Notes: generated by a model from the sequence alone, not told the origin. DNA of 64,000 nt from Chlorocebus sabaeus (GCF_047675955.1 NC_132912.1:81430382-81494381), one strand, 5' to 3'. Shown: positions 24,266 to 37,545, counted from the first letter of the stretch. Made by a program: numbers and translations.

Positions 24266-24949
24266 CGGTATATTTGTAGTTATTTCCTCCATATGTCAAA
24301 AGATAGGGTTTTCTCCCCCAAAACAGAAAGTCGGGTTGGTTATTTGTTACACACTTTTAGTCAAGACTTTGTTTAGTTGAGGATATCTAAAGTAGCTCAT
24401 ATATTTATTCCATTGAAAAATGTAAACTTTTGGAAAAAGTGTTCCAAACTACTATTCCTCAATTTTTAATTATGTACACATTGTATGAGCTGTTGCAGTT
24501 GGAAAATGGACAAGCATAATGGGACTGGCAAATTGATTCGGTCTATTTAAATGTGCTGCATACAAATCAACTGTGCAGTGACCTACTTGGATTACTGAGA
24601 GTTAACTAAATGACATCCTGTGTGAGAAGGTAGCCATTTGGCCATATGTAGGTGAAGCCTTTCGGATGATCTACTTCGGATCAAAGTCAAAAGGGCACAG
24701 TTGACTTGTCCTAAAGTGTGTAGTTCCATTATTCTGAAATATGATTAAAGAACTTTGAATCTTTACTTAATAGTTATTGAAGAATTAAACATATATAATC
24801 CCCATGGAGATGTCCCTATTTTTTAAAACAGTTCTCTATTATCTAGTGATTCAGAAGTAATTATGGGTGAGAATAATTTGATTTGAGGTTTTAGATGTAA
24901 TCAAAGTTCAAAAACATGAAAAACTATATAAAACAAAGTTTTAGACAAT
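24266..24949. other. unassigned unique sequence
   Basis: No gene or repeat was recognised. Confidence 0.45.
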
Positions 24950-26215
24950 TATTCATAGAATTCAGTGGAGAAATAACAGTCTTCAACAAATAGAGCTGGA
25001 ACAATTTAAAATTTATGTGCAGAAAAAGGGGGAACTTTAATCCACATATCACATTATATACCAAAATTAAGTTAAAATGAATCATAAATTTAAATGTAAA
25101 ATCTAAAACTATAAACCTTCTTGAAGGAAACATAGGAGACAACTTTTGTGATTCCAAGTTAGGCAAATATTTCTTCAAGATAACACCAAAAGCACAATTC
25201 ATAAAAACTGAACTTCATCAAAATTAAAAGCTTTTGCTCTTCAAAAGGCACTATTAGACAAATGAAAAGGAAAGCCACAGACTGGGGAAAAATATTCAAA
25301 ATGCATATATCTGATAAAATACTTATATAGAGAGAATATATAAGTGACTTTCAAAATGTAATAGGAAGCAAACAACCCAATAAAGATATGCAGATAATAA
25401 GTGTGCACTTAAAAAGATGCTCAACATCATTGTTGTTAGGAAAATACCAACTCAAAGCACAGTGAATTACCACTACACTTCTATTAGGATGATTAAACTA
25501 AAAAAGAATGATTATACCAAGTGTTGACAAACATGTGGATGTAATGTAACTCTCACACACTGCTGATGAGATTGTAAAATGGTACAACCACTTGAAAAAC
25601 AGTTGGGCACTTTCTTGAACAATTCACCATCCATGAACCATATGATCCAGCCACTCTACTCCTCCTATTTACACAAGCGGGGGGGAAAAAAAAAAAAAAC
25701 AAAAACAAAAACCACATGACCGTATTAAGACGTATAACAAATATTCACAGCATTTTTTAATAGCCCAAACTAAAAACAACCCAAATATTCATCAACAGGT
25801 AACTGGATAAACTGTGAAGTATCTGTAAAATGGGCTCAGCAATACAAGCAATGAACTATTGCTACACATAACAACATAGGTTAATCCCAAAATAATTATG
25901 CTGAGTGAAAGGAAACAGACAAAAAGAGTACCTACTGATTTAGTTTATATAATACATTCAAATTACACTTTTATAGTGACAGAAAGCAAATAAGTGATTC
26001 TCTGGGGATGAGATAGCAGTGGGAAGGTGGGGAGAAGAGTAGGAGGGATGCATGACCAAGGAGCATGAGGGAACTACTGTGACTGATGGATATATTCACC
26101 ATTTTGATTGTGTTGATGGTTTAATGGGATATATATACATATGTCAAAGTGCATCAAATTGTATACCTAAAGTATGCACATTTATTGTATGTCAATTATA
26201 CTTCAAAAAAGTTAA
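24950..26215 (+). mobile_element. L1M fragment (ORF2 C-terminus to 3' end)
   Basis: Old L1 sequence follows ORF2 C-terminal wording (for example AGATGCTCAACATCATT near 25416) and ends with the typical GTATGTCAATTATACTTCAA near 26190-26207. An A-rich run at 25685-25710 lies inside. No open frame is longer than chance. The subfamily is probably L1MB/L1MC. Confidence 0.85.
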
Positions 26216-27074
26216 AATTTGTGCATTTTAGTCTTGCCACCAACTTTTTACAACAGATTTTATTTGTAGGTGATAAACATTGATTAGATAGTTCAGTGGA
26301 CCCCAGTTACAGAGCATTACAGATTTGTTTACATTTATAATTTTGATAAAATAGAGATAATAATGTGTCTGAAAAGTTTATTGCTATAGAATAATTTTTA
26401 CTTCAAAAAAATTTATGTTATCTCCCATTAGCGAACAAAGAAATGTCAGCTAGAGAACAATTTGGTAAAACACAATGATTTTGTTAATTATGAAAGATAG
26501 ATTTGGCTTATTGCCAGCTCTGCAGTGCACAATGTTAAATAGAATAAATGAAAATATAATCTAAAATGATGCTAAGCTTAAATTTGCATTCCAATTCTTA
26601 ACAAGTTTACAAGCATAATGTAGTCCTTTGGACACCTGGGAAGATTTATGAATAAACTTAACTTGGCAAACATAATTATAATTTGAAACAAATGGGGCTG
26701 GGTCGTGACCAACTGACTTATATTTAATGATTGAACACAGGGACCTATTATGATTTTACTAGGAACTCAACCTAGACAAATTTATTTAATTTTATTACAA
26801 GAAGAGTTAAAATCCCAATGGAGAAAGTTGAATGGGCGTATTTACATTTAACTAATGAGGAAACTCTGGGCAGGGGCCAATTTGCCTGAATCTTACTTGT
26901 AGCTAATTTTGAGGACACTTCCTTCTTATCTGTTCCCTTGAACAACCTCTGTTGGGTTGGCAATGATAAATTATATAGCCTGAAGAATGAAAATCCAATG
27001 GAGTTGCTACACTCTTTTCAGTAAATCTTAATATCACTTACTCTTAAACTGAAATTATGCAATAAAAAATAATT
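26216..27074. other. unassigned unique sequence
   Basis: No gene or repeat was recognised. Confidence 0.45.
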
Positions 27075-27300
27075 ATGACCAGCATTTGTCAGCTACATAG
27101 AACATGTGAGGCATCCTTATACATACTTCACGTCATTTAAATTTAATCCTCACAGGATCGATGAGGTCTGTATTGTCGATTTGACTTCACTTTATAGAAA
27201 AGGAACCTGGGCATGGAGAAGGTATGTAATTTGTTCTGGGACACAGAATCATAATTTGAACCTAGATCTCTGTCTTTCAATCACATGCTTTTTCCATTAC
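27075..27300 (-). mobile_element. MIR
   Basis: Minus-strand MIR order: CATTTAAATTTAATCCTCACAGG, CGATGAGGTCTGTATTGTCG and ATTTGAACCTAGATCTCTGTC. Confidence 0.75.
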
Positions 27301-27664
27301 ATTATTCTCCATTTCCTGTATTTTAGTTACTGCCCTTTGATAGTTTGGGTCAATCAGGAAGAAATACACAAAAAAATATCCATCAAAGGTATTTCTGAGC
27401 TGTGGGTAGAAAGCTAAAATCGTGTCCACAACTAGAGTTGAGACAGGTGTGAAACACCAGGAGGAAACTACAGGAGACATGGATGATATGGCTGAACTGT
27501 GGGTTTCCTTTCCTTTGTTCCTTTTTGGGACAATTCCTTTCATTTGCACATTGAGGACAATTTCCCTAAGATTTTTTTTTCATAAGATGACATATATTAA
27601 GTCATTAGTACTAGATTGGTATATTATGTCATGGCAAAAAATAACATCACTACTCTTTTTATTA

Positions 27665-28230
27665 ATAAGAAAGAAATGTACCTCAAAAAAGTGTACATAT
27701 ATTCCACGCCTAGGCATATATTACAACAGAAATGAAAACATATGTCCACACAAACACCTGTATGTCAAAAAACGGAAACAACCAAAATGTCCATCAACTG
27801 ACAAATGGATAAATAAAATGCACTACATCCACACAATGAAATAGTATTCATCAATAAAAAGGAATGAAGTAGTGATACACACTACAACATGAATAAAAGT
27901 TGAAAACATTATGGTAAGTGAAAGAAGCTAGTTACGAATGGCTACATATTGTATGACTTTCTTTATATGAAATGTCCAGAATGGCAAACCTAAAAAGATG
28001 GAAAGTAAATTGGTGATTGACTAGGGCTTGGGGGCAGGGTAGTGATGGGGAACGGGAGTGGACTGCTAATGAGTACAGACTTTCTTTTTGGAGGAAAAAA
28101 GTCATGTAAACTTAGATTGTAGTGATGATTGGACAATCATGCGAATGTACTAAAAATAATTTTACTGTATACTTTAAATATGTGAAATGTATGTTATGTG
28201 AATTATATCTCAATAAATATATTTTTAAAA
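27665..28230 (+). mobile_element. L1M 3' end
   Basis: The order ACCAAAATGTCCATCAAC, TGGATAAATAAAATGC, AGAAGCTAGTTACGAATGG and a terminal GTGAATTATATCTCAATAAA is that of the L1MC/L1MB 3' end. It is 5' truncated. The overlapping 140-residue frame at 27422-27844 is a chance frame running into it. Confidence 0.82.
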
Positions 28231-30029
28231 GATAATCATGTAAATAAGGTATGTGCAATCAATTTAGGTAAAAGTAATCTATAAAACAAAGAAATTCCTT
28301 TAAAATTAAAAAAGTGAAAAAAAGAAATTATATGTCAAGTTGGTGACTTAGTCACACAGAGAATAAATTTTTCAAGTAACTTGAAAGCTCAGTAATTTGA
28401 ATGCATATTCCCAGAAGATATATCTTTAAGGCAGAAAAGCAAAAGTGAGAATGTAAAGAAAACTTAATAATCATATTGGACTGCCATTTTATAATTAATA
28501 TGTATCTGTATTGGGTTTTCATGTGATTCATTAACTTAATTACTTATCTACTTTATTCATAAATAATTATGTTAATATCTTTAGGGATTCTTATTTCAGA
28601 GTAAGTGAAAAGAAATACAATTATGAATACCAAATGAGTTCAGGAAGAATCTTCTACTCTTAACTTTGAATTGTTAAGACCAATATAAATTCATGGTGTA
28701 TTTTTTATTTAAAAAAATAAATATTTGGGTCCTACTATCCACTGAAAAATTCCTGGAAGCAATGTCCATACAGTAGCAATTATCACTAAGCCCAGACTAA
28801 GCTCTCTAAATCTCCTTTCTTACTAAAAGAAAATGAGGATCCTTGGAGAAATGGCTGATGCCACATCCTGGCAAGAAATATTCGAGATTAGCTTGTAACA
28901 TCTTATCTGGATGGAAAGCAAATAAGTAATCAAAGACTACTGTGGTTGTGTCAAGACGATGCAGGAGACAATTCTGAAAGGACTCTTAATGGCCAAAGAT
29001 GGCATGCGTGCATCAAAAGAATAATAACTTCAATGGCTTGAAGGAAGCTCATGAAAAATTCATGAGTTCAAAACAAAACAAAATTATTGGCCATGTTTAA
29101 AGATTGCTCGGGTACCAAATTATTATTCTGAAAACTGGAAAATAAAAGAAAAAAATCAAATATTTCTTTTTCCCTTGCTCTACAAACTATATAATCAAAT
29201 AGTCGAAAAAAGGTTTTTAGAAGAATTTTAGCTAATAAATGCAGAAGGACAGAATCAGGAAATACTCAGCTGGTAACACTTAATGAAATAATGCATTTTG
29301 ACTGCTAAATTAATTAAGAGAAAGATTCATGGAAACTTTATACTGGGAAATTAGGCTGACAGTACCTGTACCCACTGATACATTTTCAAATCGCCAAAAT
29401 AGAGACAACCACGCATTATGTGCCTCCTGTCACAATGTGATCAATAGTATAGGTACCACCTATGATGTATTCATGCCAAGAAAAATGAATTTCCGTTCAA
29501 TTAGGCATCAATTATCATTCTACAGGAAATACAGAGGATACAGGAATATGCTAACCAACATCTCAAGGAGTCAACAAGCCAAGTCCAGACTGGGGGAAAT
29601 TCTATGAGATAAACAGCAAATAAATGGCAAGTAATGGAGAGAGGCAAAAAACAACAACTTTTTGTTGTAGATTAAAAGATATCTGAGACACTTTTTGACC
29701 AAATGCAATTTGTAGATCTTGTTTGGATCTTGATTAAGAAAATTACAGAAAATCAGAGTGGTCCAAAAATGAATTGCTCCTTGAAGTGCTATGTGCCCTG
29801 TCACAGTAAGTTTTTGGGTATTGAGCAGTTATATGCCACGGATGTTACATATAAGATTATTGATTGGTTGAGTTGTTCGCTAGGCAGATTCTAAGATTCC
29901 TTCTTCCTAAGAAGATAATTCCAAATTCACTCAAAGAAAACTACCCAATAGGAAATATACCCAAGTTTGGCAGATTTTGTTTCTAAAGATTAGCACAACT
30001 ATATCTTCCATTTCACATGCTCTTTTGGA
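28231..30029. other. unassigned unique sequence
   Basis: No gene or confident repeat was recognised. The frame at 29329-29607 (92 residues) shows no domain, signal or family likeness. Confidence 0.45.
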
Positions 30030-30535
30030 AGGAGACCTTGACATCTACCCGTCAAGAAGTGAAATCTTTCTCTGCTGCTTGAATCTGGGTTGTCTCTGTG
30101 ACTGGCTTTGACAAGCAGAATGTGGCAAAAATGAGGCTGTGTGACTTGATGCTAGGCTTTAAGAGAATTTCTGCTTCCTCCTTCTTAGGGGCCTTGAACC
30201 ATCATGTAAAGAGATCCAGCCACCTTACTGGAAAGACCATGCAAGAGAGAGTGAGATACCCATCCAGCTCCTAACTGTTCTAGTTATCCCAGCTAAGCCA
30301 CCTAATATGTCAGTGAAGCTATCTTGAACATTCAAGTTCCAGCTTTGTTAGTGCTACAATTGAGCTCAGGATCCAGCTGACCCATTAGCTAAATGCAACC
30401 ATAGGAATGACTCCATGATGCCAAATGGGGATGAAAAACCACTCAACTGAAACTTGCACAAATTTCTGAGCAAACGAAATGGTTGTTGCTTTAAGTCACT
30501 AACCTGGAGACAGTTTACTATGCACTAATAGTCAA
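30030..30535 (+). mobile_element. MLT1-type MaLR LTR
   Basis: About 500 bp with MLT1 wording: TCTGCTGCTTGAATCTGGG, TTGACAAGCAGAATGTGGC, GCTGTGTGACTTGATGCTAGG and near the end AATGGTTGTTGCTTTAAGTCAC. It is a solo LTR; no internal ERV genes are seen. Confidence 0.75.
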
Positions 30536-31434
30536 TATGGTGAACACAGGATAAAAAATCAGATGTTGTCTTGGCTTCTACAAGTCTTTATACTTAAACT
30601 TAATTTTTAAAAACCACAAAAATGATGATGAAAACAATGGACACAGTTTATGTGCTAGATCAATAATGGTTTCTTTCACCCTTCACTAGCTGCAGATATG
30701 TGAAAGAGCTATAATGCTGAACCCAAAGACATTATGCAAGGACTTACTGTTTGGGTTTCAATGGTAAAATGATTCCTAAGTGGATGAAACGCAAGTCTTA
30801 CACAACAGCACATAGTTGAGTGGAAGAGAGAGATTATTGTAAAATAAACTCTTTATGACATGCAGAAATAGTGGGACAACAGTGTTTTTTTTTTCTTTTA
30901 TTCTTTTCAAAGATAGAAAGATGTAGGTATTAAATATGATAGAATGTAGAGAAACTGATAAGGACAAAAAATGTAGTTCCACAGATTTTGGGAACCATGA
31001 CTATGTGTACTTTCATTTCCAGTACATACACCTTTATCATCCTAATGAAATACCACACAATTCTGTATCCTCAGCTGTGATGGTGTTATCATCACCATCA
31101 TCATCATCACCATTTCAGGAAGGAGGATCAAGTGGGAGGTAATGAACCAAAAGGTAGCAGTTAAAGATACAGAGAAAAGGACAGAGCAAAGGAAAAAAAG
31201 AGAAGAGGAAAGGAATGAAATGAGAACTCTTGGCAAAGATTGAGATACGTAATGGGGTTAGGGATTATGAAAATAATATGATAGCATACGATTTGCAAAG
31301 GAATTTGTTGTTTACAAAGAACTTTAGTGTATGTTATCTAATTTAAATTTTATGAAAGTTGTTTTATCCATCCATGATGTCCATCATGGATGAGGAAATA
31401 TGAATAGCGCTGGAAGAATACAAGTTGATCATTA
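30536..31434. other. mostly unassigned; short CATCAT run and purine-rich part
   Basis: A short ATC/CAT repeat is at about 31087-31112, and a purine-rich part at about 31160-31225. The sequence at 31330-31410 resembles a degraded minus-strand MIR with a small palindrome inside it. Confidence 0.4.
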
Positions 31435-31610
31435 TTTTTCCTTTTAATATATTTAATGAATGGCTACTTTGTTGCTAGTCACTATGCTAAGTGCTGGAAA
31501 TAGAAATGTTTGCAAAATGAGCATGATGTCTGTCCTTATAACTTACAGTATAGTAGAGGAGAAAAGTGTATTCAAAATTATAGAAACAACTGTAAAGTTG
31601 CAACAATTTA
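31435..31610 (-). mobile_element. L2 3' end
   Basis: The inverse of the L2 3' end is visible: TTTGTTGCTAGTCACTATGCTAAGTGC, AATGTTTGCAAAATGAGC and TGTCCTTATAACTTACAGTATAG in the order expected for minus-strand L2. Confidence 0.65.
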
Positions 31611-32639
31611 AGGAATGAAAACATAGGATAAAAGGATTTGATAGAGTCGGATCCTTTTTTGACAAACACATTGCACAGTTACCTTGCATGAATCTGTTTT
31701 ATTAATATGCATCACTCAAATATGATTCTACATTAAGGAATCAATAAACATTTTCAAGCCACTCTTGCATTTTTTAAATTAAATAAGTTTTCCAAGGTAT
31801 AAATAAAAACGTTACTTATTTTTATACACAGAACTGCCTGCCCTTACAGTGCGACCATTTATTGGATCAGAATTCTATACTTTGTAGTCTTTAGTCAAGA
31901 AATGGCTAATAAGGTCACTTAAGGTGAGGAAAAGCCTATTCTAGACATATTTTAACTACCACTTACTTGCCCAGCTTTGAAAGTATCACTCAGAGCCTGT
32001 CAGCCAGATGATTAAAATCTGTGCCTCTAGTCCCTAGGGTTTTCCTTTTTTTTAGACTTCCCAGAGTAAATGCTAGCTTTATGCAACACCAGATATGAGA
32101 CTGATCAGACAAAATTTGTACTCATAAACTTCTGCTCTAGAAGAAAAGCACACAATATAACTACTGAACATCCAATAGTACTTTTACTCTAAGGACTTAA
32201 AACTTAAGTGAACACCATCTTCTCAAATAACCCCTAATGGTTAATTCATTAATCCTTCTAAGAGCCCATGGCCAAGGTTGATAAGAATAAACAGGACACT
32301 AAAATACAAGGAGTTGCTGTATTCTGGGTTCCCCAAATTGAATAAGACCTGCAATCATAAGGCTCCTTTTTCTCAATATAGATACTCTACAAGGACTTTT
32401 GTATGAAATGACCAGTATTTACCTTTCCTAGAAATGTGGATTTTACCTAAAGTGTTAATCTATTTGGTAGTTTCTTTCTCCACATTTCATATTTTACTTG
32501 AGAATCTTCACACTAAGGTAAACTTTGTAAGCTCTGATTATTACCCAAAATTTGGAGTTTGAATATTTTATAACAATGCTTTTAAAAATATTATTTTGAT
32601 AAATATTTTCCATGGAATAATATCCGGACTAAATTTCAA
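31611..32639. other. unassigned unique sequence
   Basis: No gene or repeat was recognised. Confidence 0.45.
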
Positions 32640-33735
32640 CAGTACTATCTTTTCAGTCCACCTTACAGTAAGTTTATCTTTTCATATCCCTCTGATTTGC
32701 CTCCAGTAAATTATTAGATATCTCACCATTACTGATTTCTTATTTAATTTCACTGTGGTCAGAAAACATACTTTGTATGGTTTGTTTCCTTTTTTGGTGA
32801 ACATAGCATGTACACTTGAAAAATCATGTGTATTCTATAGTTGTTGTGGGTATTATTTTGGTTCAGGTGGTTGATAGTGTTGTTCAGAACACTTATGTCT
32901 TTTCTGAATTTTGCCTAGCTTTTCTATCAAATGCTGAGGGAAGAGTGTCAGTATCTCTATAATAATGAAATCATCTATAGCTGCCTTTAGCTCTGTTCTT
33001 TTTTGCTTCATATATTTTGATGCTCTATTATTAAGCATACCTGTATTCATGATTTTTCTTTCTTTCCTATGGATGGAACTTTTATCATTATAAAGTGTTC
33101 CTTTTTGTATATGGTTCTATTTTGTTTTGAAGTCTTATTTTATTTGATATTGATATTGAGTCCCTTCTCATCACTTTCTTAGGCTGTTTGCATAATATAT
33201 CTTTCCCATCCATTTACTTTTAATGTATTTGGTGTGTGTATGTTTAAAGTGCATTCTCATCGTTTATGAGTCTTTCTTGTTAATCCTTCATCATAATCCT
33301 AATTTTTGAGTGTTTAGCTCATTAACATTTATTGCAATTATTGATATGATTAGATTTAGATAGCAAGTTTTATTATTTGAGTTTTGCTTATACTATTCTT
33401 TTACCCTTTGTTCCTCCTTCTTTTGGATTATTTATACTTTTTTAGGATTCCATTTTGATATATCCATTGACTTTTTAGCTATATCTCTCAATATATTCAA
33501 TAAACTTTACAGTCTGCTGAGGGTTAATATTACTTAATATAAATTATAGAAACCTTGTATATGTATAGGGTCATTTACTGCAGCTCTCCATCCTTTATAC
33601 TATAGTTGTCATATGAATTACATCTACATACTTAAATCCCACAGCATGATGGTATAATTTTAAAAATAGTTATATGCATTTTAATAAGTAAGAGGAGATA
33701 TTGTCTTTTATATTTACCAATATATTTGCCACTTC

Positions 33736-33799
33736 ATATTCTCTCTATTTCTTCCACAAGTTCTGAGATATTCTCTCTATTTCTTCCACAAGTTCTGAG
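33736..33799. repeat. perfect 32-bp tandem duplication
   Basis: The unit beginning ATATTCTCTCTATTTC occurs at 33736-33767 and 33768-33799 without a mismatch, inside the antisense L1M. Perfect identity suggests a recent event, or possible copy-number polymorphism. Confidence 0.95.
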
Positions 33800-34065
33800 C
33801 TTCCAGCTAATACTATTTCTCATCACCTTGAGAAATTCCTTGAACATTTCTTGTAGTGCAGGTCAGCTAATAATAAATTTTCATCACTTATTTGAAAATG
33901 TCTTTATTTTACCTTTACTTTTGATGGATATTTTTACTTGATGTAGAATTCTGGGTTGACAGATTTTTTTTCTTTCAGCACTTAAATGATTTTATTCCAC
34001 TGTCTTCTGGCCTCCATTGTTTCCGAAGAGAATTGAGCAGTCATTTGAATTATTGTTTCCTGGTG

Positions 34066-34091
34066 TTAATGTGAGTTACAGCTCACATTAA
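34066..34091. repeat. 10-bp palindrome at the duplication edge
   Basis: TTAATGTGAG (34066-34075) and CTCACATTAA (34082-34091) are exact inverted copies separated by TTACAG. The left arm is L1M target sequence and the right arm belongs to the inserted 123-bp copy. Confidence 0.9.
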
Positions 34092-34200
34092 CAATGTTGA
34101 ATTATTATTAACTATGGTTAGATTCCTTGAATCATGGCATTTAATCTCGTTGGTTATCTCCAAAGAATGCTATTTCAAAATTTACTTAGATAACTTTATC
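34078..34200 (+). repeat. 123-bp duplicated segment, copy 1 (inside L1M)
   Basis: Aligns without gaps to 34974-35096, with seven mismatches (about 94% identity). L1M sequence lies on both sides, so this copy is the insertion. It has no poly(A) and no convincing target-site duplication. Confidence 0.93.
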
Positions 34201-34240
34201 ATTTTCCTCTGGATGCCTTCAGTGTTTGCTTGATTTCTCT

Positions 34241-34973
34241 TTTGTTAAATAACGCCCCCTCCTTTCTCTCAAATACACACTTATATTTCAGGGGCTGTGG
34301 TTGTACTATACATTGACCTCTGTTTCTTCATGTGAGAGAGACTGTGGGTTTTCTATCGGAGTTTTAGTCACTCCATGCAGTGCCTACTGTGGCTCAACTT
34401 CAGTCTAAAAGCTTTTCTTCACCTCGTTAATTCTTACTCATCGATCAAGACTCAGTTTATTAATCTAAGTCTCTAGATTCAACTAGATATGTCCAAGCGT
34501 TGGGAAAGCATTTCGTTGCATTTAACAGAAAATACTACAGTGATTTGAGCAAAACTGGGTTTGTTTTTCTCACCTAATATAAAATTAGGGGTAGAAAATT
34601 CAAAACTGATGTAGCTGCTCAGACAGGTCATTAAGGACCCATTTTTTCTATCTGTTCTGCTATTTGAATGAAGCTTTTGTTTTTATAGTTTCAAGTTGAA
34701 ATGTATATTCTTGGGCATTACATTCACTTCCCAGGTAGGCAGAATAGGCAAGGAAAATTAGTAGGATGATCAACTCATCCTAGTTTGCCTGAGACTTCTT
34801 CATTTTTAACCTTAAAATTCCAAGTTCCATTTGTTGAATTAAAAAAAAAATAACATGGCCTGTCACCCATGATTTGTGTTTATCATGCCTAGAAAATATT
34901 CTGTATGATTGCAAAATAAAACTTCAAGTGTATTCATCCTTCTGAAGAGATGGAATATGACCAAGTTGCAATC
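34241..34973. other. mostly unassigned; one probable unclassified repeat
   Basis: The sequence at about 34515-34700 (ATACTACAGTGATTTGAGC, then CTGCTCAGACAGGTCATTAAGG) resembles a widespread old mammalian interspersed repeat whose name I cannot give with confidence. No gene is present. Confidence 0.4.
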
Positions 34974-35096
34974 ACAGCTCACATTAACAATGTTGAATTA
35001 TTATTAACTATGGCTAGATTCCTTGAATCATGGCTTTTAGTCTCATTGATTACCTCCAAAGAACGCTATTTCAAAATTTACTTAGATAACTTTATC
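34974..35096 (+). repeat. 123-bp duplicated segment, copy 2 (probable donor)
   Basis: Gapless 94% match to 34078-34200, in the same orientation, 896 bp apart. The flanks are not L1M, suggesting this is the original location. Confidence 0.9.
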
Positions 35097-37532
35097 TTAG
35101 GATCTTTCCAGACAAATAGCTTACTTAAATATTGATATCACTCTTGGTTATTTTATCTAGTTTTTAAAGTAATAGTTCAATATTTATGTTGTAAAACAAA
35201 ATGCATATAATAAAAGGCAAAATCAAAATACATATTGCAGAAATGTTTTCAAATGTAAGTTTCAACAATGTTTTCAAACAGTAAAATAAGGCCAAATAAG
35301 CTCAAAGAGATCTCAGTGTTCTAATGAGAGATCTCAATTAATAAAGCAATAAGTTAAAACATGGATATACTGAAGTTAAAACAGAATCATTTATATCTAT
35401 GTTAAACACACTAGAATAAAATTTAAATATTGATGTTATAGAGAGTAAATAAATATCTTTTTGGTGGGTAGAGTTGCCTTAAACTATTTCTGTTGTCAAA
35501 GGAGTTTAGGACATGCAACAAATCATCAATATTAGTTACAAATTCCAAGGAAATTAAAATTTATTTCTAGCCTGTCCATTAATTGCTTCCTTCAAGGTAT
35601 AAAATAGCATTTCATAGCCTTAGGAGCAGAATATAGATATTTCCATGGTAAACCTAAGACTGTATAATCTGACTAATAATTATGTAAGGTTTTTCTTATA
35701 TAACCTGATATTATGTAAGCACTGCTAGGGATGTGTAGCATCTGTCTAGTGTTGTAAAAACAGAAAACAAACATAACAGCCACTAGCATTTTATTTTCCT
35801 TTGCTTCATTTTTCCCTTTTAATTTTTCCATAAACCAGTGACCTCAAAGAGTGAATACTAATAAAGGAACCCTTAACTTTTAATGAAAGCACTTTCATAC
35901 ATCTTCTCTTATACCTAAGAATTATTTGACAAAAATGCCTCTCAGTTGTGTTTCAGCAGTGTAAATTTTTTTTTTTCTACAAATGAAACTGAGCAATTCA
36001 TTTTAATACAAAGGGTCCTGTGCACAAGAAATGAATTATATTTTTAGCAGTATTCCCTGCCCCAAGACTCCAAAGGAGCTACTCTTCTGACTTCAGTTGC
36101 CAAATTCACCTAAGTAGAAAGGTAATTGTCTTCCCTGAAGGGTTTGGAAATGAAACCTGCTAGAAAGCTTTGTTTATGTATATGGAGATATTTGAATAGA
36201 ATGTGGTTCTCCTCAATGCATTTTAACAAATGATTAATAGAAGAGGAATGAGAGTTCTCAATTATATAGCCTCATTGGTGACCCATATATCAAGTCCAGG
36301 CCATCCCTTTATCTTAACCCTATAGTCACAGCTTAGTCCAGGACATAGAGTACATTGTTTTTCTTTAGCTTGTTTATTTTGTTCGGAATTTAGTCCTTCA
36401 TTGCCAAATACATCTCATTTCTTAGCCCATTATTTTGAATATCATGTATCTCCCCAGTTTGTGCTCTTAAACACCAAGCTATACTCTTTACTCAAACTCC
36501 CAATATTTTCAATTGTCTATCAATAATAAAGATAAATATTGTTTAGGATGTGTTTTTCTAAACCTTTCTCAGCTCCCAGTGTTTCAAAGAGCAGAAACAC
36601 TGTGTAGCAATTATACTGGTACACTGCATGGTCAACTCTCAGTGGTCTAGCATGCAAAGATAAGGTGATCTTTCCATCACATGGAGACAGTATAATGTTA
36701 TGAAATCTCCTTTAGTGAATTATTCTTATTTGTTCAATTGTTACGTTTCATCAGAAGTTCTATTATGTCCACTATCATTATAACTTATTTGACTAGCTGC
36801 TCATGCAAGCAAGACTTTATGTTCCATCGTTTTATATATAAATTAAAAAATTATTCTTCAGCCAACCATATTATTCTATAATTAGCTTAGCAACACAAAG
36901 CAACCAGTTCTCATGTATCTGGACCAAGAAGCCACACACACAGAATTAATCATATCATATACTATACCTTCCCCTTGCATGTTTACCTCTTGCCATGACT
37001 TCAAGTCAATGCATAATTGTAAGTAAACTCTAGGTAATATCAAAGAAGGCATCTTCTGTTTGATAGTACACGAAAAGGGTAGAAATTAAGAGGAGTAGAA
37101 ACGAGTAAGGTGGGTGAGTGGAAAATACTGCAAAGTGCTGGAAACTTCAGTTTTACAAACATGTCTATAGATTCATATTTTCTTTCTAGCGAGGGATCCT
37201 GCAGGGACTTTGATTTAATATAATGCCAAAGCTCAGCACAGGAGTATAAATATTCAATAAATTCTTAGGTAATACTATAATTGACTGAAGAATAATTTTT
37301 CATTTTCCATTAAATAATGGTATTCGTGTGCACTGAAGAGTAGAATATACTATCAGACAAATGAAGAAACAATACTGGATTTAGTTCAAACAGAGCATCA
37401 GAGTCTTATTCATTGGCTAGTGGTACAAGCTCAATTAAATCACTTCACCTGTCTTTTCTTCAGTTTTCTCATTTGCAAAGTGAAGACTGGAATCTTTCTC
37501 ACAGGGTGTAGTGAGAAAAAATGTTTTAAAAT
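35097..37532. other. unassigned unique sequence
   Basis: About 2.4 kb of AT-rich DNA without a recognisable gene or repeat, forming the left flank of the TRAF6 retrocopy. Confidence 0.45.
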
Positions 37533-37545
37533 GGGGGAAATTACA
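37533..37545. repeat. probable target-site duplication of the retrocopy, left
   Basis: GGGGGAAATTACA resembles GGGAGAAATTATA at 39790-39802 (two mismatches in 13). It is placed exactly where the GC-rich cDNA begins and the A-run ends. Confidence 0.6.

Larger units (their letters stand above)
32640..34240 (-). mobile_element. L1M fragment, antisense (5' half)
   Basis: The + strand reads as the inverse of old L1M 5' and ORF sequence: TTCACTGTGGTCAGAAAACA near 32750, GCTTCATATATTTTGATGCTC near 33007, TTTTCTTTCTTTCAGCAC-like wording near 33970, and TTCCACTGTCTTCTGGCCTCC near 33995. It is interrupted near its left-facing 5' end by a 123-bp foreign segment (34078-34200), after which L1M wording resumes (TTTTCCTCTGGATGCCTTCA). 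Confidence 0.75.

Noticed and set aside
27422..27844. 140-residue plus-strand frame
   Set aside because: It runs from unassigned DNA into the L1M 3' end without any recognisable domain.
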